Shown: positions 1-5,651 of the stretch, piece by piece
How the letters are laid out: each line of letters begins with the position of its first letter
Numbering within the stretch: the stretch's first letter is position 1
The notes under the pieces: generated by a model
What the model saw: the letters and a program-made list of their open reading frames with translations, nothing else
Told to the model about the DNA's origin: nothing
Database searches by the model: none
Origin: Halovenus sp.
GTDB taxonomy: Archaea > Halobacteriota > Halobacteria > Halobacteriales > Haloarculaceae
Reading direction: 5' to 3'
DNA length: 6,487 nucleotides
Assembly (NCBI GenBank): GCA_028275145.1
Contig: JAQCNG010000053.1
Coordinates: 1-6,487 of the forward strand
Position numbers and translations under genes: made by a program

Positions 1-639
1 CGCTGTGTGACACTCACAGGGAGTGACGGTGTGTTCAGCGTCGGTGCCGACCTCGCCGAGTTCGACGGAACCGCGGCCGACGGGGACCGGCTCCGGTACC
101 TCGCGTCGACGCTACACGACGGCATCGAACAGCTCCTGCGGATGGACGCTCCGCTCGTGACGGCAGTGAACGGCGTTGCCGCGGGTGCGGGATTCGGGAT
201 GGCCTTGCTCGGTGACGTTGTCCTCGTGAGCACCGAGGCGCGTCTGGAGTTTGCCTACCCGCGGGTCGGTCTGACCGGCGACGGTGGCTCGACGTTCCTG
301 CTGCCGCGACTCGTCGGCCTCCGGAAGGCACGGGAGCTCACACTGCTCGACGAGCCAATCTCGGCCGCCGAGGCGGCCAACCTCGGTCTGGCGACAGAGG
401 CCGTTCCCGCAGGGGAACTCGACGAGCGGCGGCGCGTAGTCGCCGACGACCTGGCCGACGGGCCGACCCGGGCCTACGGGGCAACCAGACAGCTCCTGCT
501 CGACAGTTTCGACCGTGGGCTGACGGCACAGCTCGCCGCCGAAACCGATGCCATCGTCGAGGCCACCGAGACCGACGACTACCGGCGCGGCCACGAGGCC
601 TTCTTCGGAGACGACCCGGCCGACTTCGAGGGGACCTAA
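1..639 (+). CDS. Enoyl-CoA hydratase/isomerase (crotonase) family protein, 5'-partial
   Basis: The reading frame is open from base 1 and ends at TAA 637-639. The GTG at 7 is an internal Val in the conserved strand (R-C-V-T-L-T-G), so the true start lies upstream. About 212 codons are present of a usual 255-265. Counting from the GTG codon as residue 1, the first oxyanion-hole segment is FSVGADL (10-16) and the second is NGVAAGAGFGMAL (55-67). GDGGSTFLLPRLVG follows at 91-104. By the family fold it should act on an acyl-CoA in the cytoplasm. Both glutamates used by classical hydratases appear replaced: Gly64 aligns with the GGGCE glutamate, and Arg86 with the glutamate after Pro in the next motif. 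Asp92 in GDGGST is the residue type used by PaaG-like isomerases, so an isomerase-type reaction fits better than simple hydration. Substrate unknown. A 197-bp gap with its own promoter separates it from hyuA, so it probably ends an upstream transcription unit. Confidence 0.9.
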   Translation, partial: RCVTLTGSDGVFSVGADLAEFDGTAADGDRLRYLASTLHDGIEQLLRMDAPLVTAVNGVAAGAGFGMALLGDVVLVSTEARLEFAYPRVGLTGDGGSTFLLPRLVGLRKARELTLLDEPISAAEAANLGLATEAVPAGELDERRRVVADDLADGPTRAYGATRQLLLDSFDRGLTAQLAAETDAIVEATETDDYRRGHEAFFGDDPADFEGT

Positions 640-772
640 GCCGACACCGGGCGGGCGCGGACTCGCCGACCGGTCGACCGACCCGAACCCTGCCGGATGG
701 CTGTGGTGGGACAGTCGCCCTGTCGACTGCGTCGACCCTGTTCGTCGATCCGGAGCGACCGTATATAAACAG

Positions 773-786
773 CCAACGGAAGTTGG
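773..786. promoter_or_regulatory. Candidate operator: CCAAC-N4-GTTGG inverted repeat beside the TATA box
   Basis: CCAAC (773-777) and GTTGG (782-786) are perfect complements separated by GGAA. The dyad begins four bases after the TATA box and ends before the expected transcription start, a position where a bound protein would block the archaeal initiation complex. The left half belongs to a ten-base block, AACAGCCAAC (768-777), found again upstream of the CoA-transferase gene, where the right half is GATGG (one mismatch). Five-base arms are short, so the dyad alone is weak. Recurrence at the same relative position is what makes it credible. The regulator is unknown. Confidence 0.45.
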
Positions 787-800
787 GAAAATAGTTATAC

Positions 801-826
801 ACCGTAGCCCTGTTGTGTTATACGGT
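801..826. repeat. Leader inverted repeat ACCGTA/TACGGT with GTTATAC direct repeats
   Basis: ACCGTA (801-806) and TACGGT (821-826) are perfect inverted copies 14 bases apart. The heptamer GTTATAC occurs at 794-800 and again at 817-823, one copy touching each arm. In RNA the arms could form a small stem just ahead of the weak ribosome-binding site; in DNA they could be a second protein site. No equivalent was seen in front of the CoA-transferase gene. The arms are short and this may be chance in an AT-rich leader. Confidence 0.3.
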
Positions 827-836
827 AAGGTAACAG

Positions 837-2900
837 ATGGCACACAATCTCGGAGTAGATGTCGGTGGGACGTTCACTGACGTGATCGTGTTCGACGAGG
901 AGTCCCACGAACTCACAATCGACAAGGTGCTGTCGACACCGGGGAACCCTTCGGAAGGGGTCATCAACGGTATCGACGAGGCAACGGCAAAGGCCGACAC
1001 GTCGGTATCGGAACTGGACCTCCTGTTTCACGGGACGACGGTCGTGACGAACATGCTGCTCGAGGAGACAGGCTCTCGGGTCGGCCTCATCACCAGCGAG
1101 GGACACGAGGACATCCTGCATCTCGCGCGGGCGTGGACGCCAGGACCACTGTATGGCTGGATCGACATGGACAAACCCACGCCGCTGGCGGATCTGGTCG
1201 ACACGCGGAGCGTCTCCGGGCGGGTCTCCTCCCCGGACGGTTCGGTGGTCGACCCCATCGACGAGCAGGAGGTGCGCACACAGGTGCGCGAACTCGCCGA
1301 GGCCGGTGTCGAGTCGCTGACCGTTGCGCTGTTGAACGCCTATCTCAACCCCGAACAGGAGAAACAGGTCCGGGAGATTATCGCCGACGAGACGCCGGAG
1401 TTGCCGGTGTCGATCTCCTCGGAGATTGTCCCGGAGTACGGCGAGTACGAGCGCACGCTGACAACGGTGATAAACGACTACGCCCGGCCGGAGGTGATCG
1501 AGTATCTCGACAGTCTCGACGACTCGCTCGAGGCGGCCGGGTCGACGGCGACGATGAACGTTGTCCGCTCGGACGGTGGGCTGATGAGTTCCAGTGCGGC
1601 AAAGAGCCGTCCGGTCGAACTGGCGCTGTCCGGCCCGTCCGGTGGCGTCGTCGGCGCGGCGACAATCGCGGAGAAAAAAGGCGTCCCGGACGTTCTGACC
1701 CTGGACATGGGGGGGACCTCCACGGACGTCTCGCTGGTCGAGGACAACAAACCGGAGACGACCCGTCAGACGAAGGTGGGCTACCGCGAGTTCAAATCAC
1801 GGGCGGTGGACGTGAACACCGTCGGTGCGGGTGGTGGCTCGGTTGCTCGGGTCCAGCTCAGCGGCTCGCTCCAGGTCGGCCCGGAGAGCGCCGGTGCCGA
1901 CCCCGGGCCGGCCTGTTACGGACAGGGCGGCGAGGAGCCGACTGTGACAGACGCGAACGTCGTGCTCGGGCGGATTCCCGCGTCGGTTGCGCTCGGCGGC
2001 GAGATGGAACTCGACCACGAGGCGGCGCGCGCGGTTATCGAGGACCTCGCCGAGGAACGCGGGAGCACCGTCGAGGCGGCCGCACAGGCCGTTCTGGACA
2101 TGGTCACCGAGAACATGCACGGGGCACTCCGTGTTGTCTCGGTCGAACGCGGGTACGACCCGCGCGATTTCGGTCTGGTCGCCTTCGGGGGTGCCGGACC
2201 GATGCACGCGAACGCGCTGGTCGACGTGATGGACGCGTACCCGCTGATTGTCCCGCCGGGTCCGGGGGTCATGTCGGCGTTTGGCTTCCTGACCTCGGAC
2301 GTCCAGAACGAGTTCTCCGAGACCTATCTCGAGACGGACCTGGACGTCGGCGGCACGGACGTCCACGGGCGACTGGTCGCGCTGCGCGAGGAGGCGACCG
2401 AGTGGCTCACCGGCGAGGGTGTCGACACAGACGACCACGCCTTCGAGTACTACGCCGACTGCCGGTACTTCCGCCAGGACATCCAGCTCTCCATCCCGGT
2501 GGACCTCGACAGACTGCGCGGCGAGAGTGGTCTCGACGAGATAAAGGGTGACTTCGAGCGGCGCCACGAGCAGCAGTTCGGCTTCTCGCTCGACGCGCCC
2601 CTCGAAATCGCGAACCTCCGGGTCGTCGGCAAGGGGCAGGTACAGGGGGTCACCATCGAGGAACAGGAACTGCAGGGTGCCGACCCGGGCCACGCCAGGG
2701 TCGCCAGCACGGAGGTTTACTTCGACGGCACCTACCACGAGACACCGGTCTACAACCGCGGGGCGCTCGACCCCGGCAACAGGGTACCCGGGCCGGCGAT
2801 TGTTATCGAGGACGACTCGACGGTGGTCGTCCAGCCCGACCACACCGCCGCCGTCGACAGGTACGCGAACATCGAGATAACCAGGAGTGATTCAGCATGA
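837..2900 (+). CDS. hyuA: Hydantoinase/oxoprolinase family protein subunit A (HyuA-like, N-methylhydantoinase A type)
   Basis: This 687-residue protein is the ATP-using subunit of a HyuA/HyuB cyclic-amide hydrolase. In this family it activates a five-membered cyclic amide or urea (hydantoin, N-methylhydantoin, 5-oxoproline) or, in carboxylase relatives, a ketone. Domain order: hydantoinase N-terminal domain with the first phosphate-binding motif DVGGTFTD (8-15) and HGTTVVTNMLLE (65-76); central ASKHA ATPase domain with SGPSGGV (265-271), the second phosphate loop DMGGTSTDVS (290-299), GAGGGS (330-335), AGADPGPACYG (352-362) and FGGAGPMHA (450-458); C-terminal domain with RYFRQ (543-547) and GPAIVIEDDSTVV (652-664). 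Length is normal for a stand-alone A subunit. RYFRQ differs from the usual RY-x-GQ. The ATG at 837 puts the first motif at residue 8, as expected. Its stop codon overlaps the hyuB start (ATGA). The neighbouring amidohydrolase favours a hydantoin-type substrate. No small acetone-carboxylase gamma subunit is present. Substrate is inferred. Confidence 0.93.
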   Translation: MAHNLGVDVGGTFTDVIVFDEESHELTIDKVLSTPGNPSEGVINGIDEATAKADTSVSELDLLFHGTTVVTNMLLEETGSRVGLITSEGHEDILHLARAWTPGPLYGWIDMDKPTPLADLVDTRSVSGRVSSPDGSVVDPIDEQEVRTQVRELAEAGVESLTVALLNAYLNPEQEKQVREIIADETPELPVSISSEIVPEYGEYERTLTTVINDYARPEVIEYLDSLDDSLEAAGSTATMNVVRSDGGLMSSSAAKSRPVELALSGPSGGVVGAATIAEKKGVPDVLTLDMGGTSTDVSLVEDNKPETTRQTKVGYREFKSRAVDVNTVGAGGGSVARVQLSGSLQVGPESAGADPGPACYGQGGEEPTVTDANVVLGRIPASVALGGEMELDHEAARAVIEDLAEERGSTVEAAAQAVLDMVTENMHGALRVVSVERGYDPRDFGLVAFGGAGPMHANALVDVMDAYPLIVPPGPGVMSAFGFLTSDVQNEFSETYLETDLDVGGTDVHGRLVALREEATEWLTGEGVDTDDHAFEYYADCRYFRQDIQLSIPVDLDRLRGESGLDEIKGDFERRHEQQFGFSLDAPLEIANLRVVGKGQVQGVTIEEQELQGADPGHARVASTEVYFDGTYHETPVYNRGALDPGNRVPGPAIVIEDDSTVVVQPDHTAAVDRYANIEITRSDSA
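2884..2891 (+). promoter_or_regulatory. Ribosome-binding site of hyuB inside the end of hyuA
   Basis: GGAGTGAT is close to the archaeal Shine-Dalgarno sequence GGAGGTGATC and lies five bases before the hyuB ATG at 2897. It lies within the last codons of hyuA. Together with the four-base ATGA overlap this indicates coupled translation and roughly equal synthesis of the two subunits. Confidence 0.7.
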
Positions 2901-4765
2901 GTCAACAGACCGTAGACGACACAGCAACGACCCCCGAGTTCGTGGGTGACCACGACATCGACCCGACCACGCTCGACATCATCGAGAACACACTCGAGAA
3001 CACCCGCTACGAGATGGACCGGGTTCTCGAGACAACGGCCATCAGCCCGGTCATCCGCGAGCAGTCCGACCAGTTCCCGCTCATTGCCGACGCACAGGGC
3101 CGGATGGTGATGGGCCAGTTCGGTTCGGCCATCGAGACTATCATCGACAACGCCAGTTTCGGCTGGGACGACCTGGAGGAGGGTGACGTCGTGGCCACAA
3201 ACGACCCCTACATGTGTGCCGGTGCGATGTCACACACCCCGGATATGCTCCTCCTGCGTCCGCTGTTCTACGAGGGCGAGCGCGTCGGCTTCTCCAGTCA
3301 GTGGGGCAATCTGATGGACGTCGGTGGCAAGGTGCCCGGCAGTATGCCGGTGAAGGCAACAACCGTCTTCGAGGAGGGGATGCGCCTCCCGCCGGTCAAA
3401 CTCTACAAGGGGGGCGACCTGGACGAGGAACTCCTCGAGACGTTCACCCACAACACCCGTCTCCCCGACCACGCCGAGGCAGATATAAAGGCCCTCGCCG
3501 CGGGCACGGCGGCCGCGGAGGAGCGTGTCCACGAACTCTGTGACCGCTTTGGCAGGGAGACCTACGAGGAGGGCTGTGACGCCATCCTCGACCGCACACG
3601 CGACGGGATGATCGACCTCATCAACGAGTTTGTTCCCGAGGGCGAGCGCTACACCTTCGAGGATTACGTCGACGACGACGGCATGGGCAACGGGCCAATC
3701 AAACTCCACCTCGAGATCTACCGGGAGGGCGACACCGTCTATCTCGACTGGGAGGGGACCGACGAGCAGGTGCCCGGGACGGTGAATTTCCTGTTGAACG
3801 AGAAGATGTTCAAGATGTTCACGGGTGTGTTTCTCATAATGGCGTTCGACCCGTTGTTGACGTTCAACGACGGCTACTACGACCTCTTCGAGGTGAACCT
3901 GCCCTCGGGGACAGTCATCCAGCCGGAGTTTCCGGCCCCGCTGGGGAACCGACTCCCGATGATGTCCCGCCAGTTCGACGTGTTGCAGGCGACGTTCTCG
4001 AAACTCATCGACGGCTTCTCCGTGGCCGGCAGCTACGGCACCTCGCCGAACTTCGTCTACGCGGGCACGGACTCGGAGGGCAACCAGTTCCAGATGCTGG
4101 AGATTCTCTACGGCGGGATTCCGGCGCGTCCGGGTGCCGATGGACTCGACGGCCACTCGTGGTGGCCGCTGTTCCGGACCGTGCCGGCGGAGTACCAGGA
4201 GGCGTACTACCCGCTGACCATCGACGAGTACAGCACCCGTGAGGACACCGGTGGCGCCGGCCAGTTCCGCGGCGGACACGGCATCACGAAGGTCTACACC
4301 TTCGAGGAGGACGGCGCCATCACGTTCCAGGACGACCGTGCACACACCTACCCCTGGGGTGTCGACGGCGGCGACCACGGCCAGACCAGCGAGAAACGGA
4401 TCATCCGTGCCGACGGCACCGAGGAGACACTGCCGTCGAAAGTCGAGAACGTCGCCGTCGAGGCAGGCGACAAACTGGTGTTCAGCACCGCCGGCGGCGG
4501 CGGCATGGGTGACCCCCTGGAGCGTGACCCCGAGACTGTCGCACAGGAGGTCCGCCGGGGGCTCGTCACCGAGCACCAGGCACGCGAGGACTACGGTGTC
4601 GTCGTCGAGGACGGGGCCGTCGACGCGGACGCCACCGAGCGCCGGCGCGGGGAGATCCGCGACAGTCGGGACGAACTCCAGGAGTTCGACTACGGTCCCC
4701 TGCCGGACGACGAGACACTCGCCGCACAGATTGCCGAGGAACGCCGCGAGTTCAACAACCGCTAG
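2897..4765 (+). CDS. hyuB: Hydantoinase/oxoprolinase family protein subunit B (HyuB-like, N-methylhydantoinase B type)
   Basis: This 622-residue protein is the B subunit that partners HyuA and is thought to hold the metal site and hydrolyse the activated ring. Visible family motifs in order: DPTTLDIIENTL (22-33), ISPVIREQSDQF (49-60), NDPY (102-105), SHTPD (112-116), MDVGGKVPGSMP (140-151), EEGMRLPPVKLY (159-170), GGAGQFRGGHG (452-462) and TAGGGGMGDP (531-540). Length is slightly above the usual 520-600 because of an acidic N-terminal lead of about 20 residues and a charged C-terminal tail. Two oddities sit at the expected metal site. NDPY and the following H-x-x-D (His113, Asp116) are about three residues further apart than in the common NDPY-x-GGTHLPD form. 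Where most relatives have H-x-x-D-x-GG, this protein has N-L-M-D-V-GG (Asn138, Asp141). This may mark a subfamily with different metal coordination or substrate. It overlaps hyuA by four bases and precedes the amidohydrolase by 16 bp, so all three are one operon. Confidence 0.93.
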   Translation: MSQQTVDDTATTPEFVGDHDIDPTTLDIIENTLENTRYEMDRVLETTAISPVIREQSDQFPLIADAQGRMVMGQFGSAIETIIDNASFGWDDLEEGDVVATNDPYMCAGAMSHTPDMLLLRPLFYEGERVGFSSQWGNLMDVGGKVPGSMPVKATTVFEEGMRLPPVKLYKGGDLDEELLETFTHNTRLPDHAEADIKALAAGTAAAEERVHELCDRFGRETYEEGCDAILDRTRDGMIDLINEFVPEGERYTFEDYVDDDGMGNGPIKLHLEIYREGDTVYLDWEGTDEQVPGTVNFLLNEKMFKMFTGVFLIMAFDPLLTFNDGYYDLFEVNLPSGTVIQPEFPAPLGNRLPMMSRQFDVLQATFSKLIDGFSVAGSYGTSPNFVYAGTDSEGNQFQMLEILYGGIPARPGADGLDGHSWWPLFRTVPAEYQEAYYPLTIDEYSTREDTGGAGQFRGGHGITKVYTFEEDGAITFQDDRAHTYPWGVDGGDHGQTSEKRIIRADGTEETLPSKVENVAVEAGDKLVFSTAGGGGMGDPLERDPETVAQEVRRGLVTEHQAREDYGVVVEDGAVDADATERRRGEIRDSRDELQEFDYGPLPDDETLAAQIAEERREFNNR

Positions 4766-4781
4766 TTCCGACCGGCACACA

Positions 4782-5432
4782 ATGGACTGGCTCGAGGAGA
4801 CGGCGGCGCAGTACGCGGAAAACGACCTCGGCGAGAGCGTCGGCCTCGGCGAGCAACCGGCGCTCGTCGTCATCGACCTGATCAACGCCTTCACCGACCC
4901 CGAGTCGAGGCTCGGTTCGGCGGTCGGGGGTGTCCTCGACCAGACCGAACGCCTGCTCGCGGCGTTTCGCGACCACGACCTGCCCCGGTATTTCACCACT
5001 ATCGCGTTCGAGGAGTCCTACGGCGACGCCGGGATGTTCGTCGAGAAGGTCCCCGCCCTCCGTGACCTGGAACTGAACACGGAGCGTGTCGCCGTCGACG
5101 AGCAGGTCGCCCCCGTCGGCGACGAGCGTGTCGTCCTCAAGAAGTACGCCAGCGCCTTCTTCGGGACCGACCTCCAGGCGGAACTGACGACCCACCGCGT
5201 CGACACGCTGGTCATCGCCGGTGTCACGACGAGCGGGTGCGTCCGCGCGACGGCCGTGGACAGCCTCCAGCACGGCTACCGGACCATCGTTCCTGCCGAC
5301 GCTGTCGGGGACCGGGCGGAGGGGCCACACAGGGCCAACCTCTTCGACATCGACGCGAAGTACGGTGACGTGGTCGAAACCGACGACATTGTCCGGTTCG
5401 TCGACACGGAGTTCGGGGGTGATTCGCCCTGA
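4782..5432 (+). CDS. Isochorismatase-fold cysteine amidohydrolase, N-carbamoylsarcosine amidohydrolase-like
   Basis: This 216-residue protein has the cysteine-hydrolase triad of the isochorismatase superfamily: Asp32 in VVIDLINAFTDP, Lys120 in VLKKYASAFFGTDL (118-131), and nucleophile Cys153 in GVTTSGCVRATAVDS (147-161), which also carries the family's cis-peptide segment. The GDRAEGPHRANLFDIDAKYGDVV region (starting at 176) is typical of N-carbamoylsarcosine amidohydrolase and its near relatives. That enzyme cleaves N-carbamoylsarcosine to sarcosine, CO2 and ammonia, the step after ATP-dependent opening of N-methylhydantoin, which matches the preceding hyuA/hyuB. Maleamate or ureidoacrylate amidohydrolase remain alternatives, since these families are hard to separate by eye. 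The frame is open far upstream through hyuB, but family homology begins only near this ATG. I see no Shine-Dalgarno sequence in the 16-bp gap, so translation may depend on ribosomes finishing hyuB. No signal peptide; cytoplasmic. Confidence 0.88.
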   Translation: MDWLEETAAQYAENDLGESVGLGEQPALVVIDLINAFTDPESRLGSAVGGVLDQTERLLAAFRDHDLPRYFTTIAFEESYGDAGMFVEKVPALRDLELNTERVAVDEQVAPVGDERVVLKKYASAFFGTDLQAELTTHRVDTLVIAGVTTSGCVRATAVDSLQHGYRTIVPADAVGDRAEGPHRANLFDIDAKYGDVVETDDIVRFVDTEFGGDSP

Positions 5433-5479
5433 ACAGTTCGAGCGCGGCCAGGACGCCGGCGAGAGCAGACGGCCGACCT

Positions 5480-5517
5480 CCGGTGGTCGGGGCCGGGCAG
5501 GACCACCCACCGGGTGG
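5480..5517. repeat. GC-rich overlapping inverted repeats after the amidohydrolase gene
   Basis: Several mutually exclusive stems can form here: GGTGGTC (5482-5488) with GACCACC (5501-5507), CCGGTGG (5480-5486) with CCACCGG (5507-5513), and CCACCC (5503-5508) with GGGTGG (5512-5517) around a three-base loop. They lie 48-85 bp after the operon's stop codon and could stabilise the 3' end of its mRNA. There is no T-run, so they do not look like an archaeal terminator. The rest of 5433-5538 holds no gene or other motif that I can support. Confidence 0.3.
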
Positions 5518-5538
5518 AGGCGGCCGGAACCGACGGTT

Positions 5539-5651
5539 TCGCCCTGTCTGTCCCGTCGTGGTCCGGTGTCGACACCGGCGGACGTATGAACAGCCAACAC
5601 CTGATGGGACAACGACTTTGTTCCGTGCCTGTCTGGGAGGAACGTAGCACC
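5539..5651 (+). promoter_or_regulatory. Promoter region and ribosome-binding site of the CoA-transferase gene
   Basis: This region repeats the blocks seen before hyuA in the same order: TCGCCCTGTC (5539-5548), CGTCG (5554-5558), GTCGA (5568-5572), CCGG (5575-5578), CGTAT (5583-5587), AACAGCCAAC (5589-5598) and TGGGA (5605-5609). The TATA equivalent is only TATGAA (5585-5590), much weaker than the hyuA box, so activation may be needed. A start near 5612 would leave a leader of about 40 nt. GGGAGG at 5635-5640 is a good Shine-Dalgarno core, though 11 bases from the ATG is slightly long. The shared blocks are directly visible; promoter activity is inferred. Confidence 0.6.
5563..5578. promoter_or_regulatory. 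16-bp perfect palindrome upstream of the CoA-transferase promoter
   Basis: CCGGTGTCGACACCGG reads the same on both strands with no spacer and no mismatch. It ends four bases before the CGTAT block of the putative promoter, where an archaeal activator, or a dimeric repressor overlapping the upstream promoter element, would sit. The corresponding stretch before hyuA keeps only GTCGA (744-748) and CCGG (750-753), so the full palindrome is specific to this copy. GTCGAC and CCGG are frequent in this GC-rich DNA, which tempers confidence. Confidence 0.45.

Larger units (their letters stand above)
715..836 (+). promoter_or_regulatory. Promoter and leader of the hyuA-hyuB-amidohydrolase operon
   Basis: A good archaeal TATA box, TATATAAA, lies at 762-769 in otherwise GC-rich DNA. 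Archaeal initiation about 25 bp downstream would start RNA near 790 and leave a leader of about 45 nt. A second possible TATA-like element, TTATAC at 795-800, would give an almost leaderless transcript. The region from the TATA box to the start codon is much richer in A/T than the flanks. Upstream blocks TCGCCCTGTC (715-724), CGTCG (730-734) and GTCGA (744-748) recur in front of the CoA-transferase gene. A weak ribosome-binding match, AGGT at 828-831, lies five bases before the ATG. The TATA box is directly visible; the transcription start is inferred. Confidence 0.75.

Noticed and set aside
671..680. 10-bp palindrome CGGTCGACCG after the crotonase gene
   Set aside because: It is built from GTCGAC and CG-rich sequence very common in this DNA, has no T-run to act as a terminator, and has no counterpart in the second promoter region.
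1133..2551. 472-codon open frame on the + strand inside hyuA in another frame
   Set aside because: The translation is Arg/Gly-rich low-complexity sequence typical of an out-of-frame reading; hyuA motifs run through the whole stretch in the correct frame.
1797..2843. 348-codon - strand frame opposite hyuA
   Set aside because: It is antisense to conserved hyuA domains and has no recognisable protein features.
837..4765. Reading hyuA/hyuB as an acetone or acetophenone carboxylase
   Set aside because: No small gamma subunit or other carboxylase subunit is visible, and the next gene is a carbamoyl-type amidohydrolase. It is not fully excluded, since the families share all major motifs.
4239..4781. 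Possible long N-terminal extension of the amidohydrolase overlapping hyuB
   Set aside because: The extension is Ser/Arg/Thr-rich out-of-frame sequence with no family similarity; homology begins near the ATG at 4782.
3230..4999. Very long open frame on the - strand opposite hyuB and the amidohydrolase (589 codons)
   Set aside because: It lies antisense to two clearly conserved proteins, shows no recognisable motif, and such frames are common opposite GC-rich haloarchaeal genes with strong third-position G/C bias.
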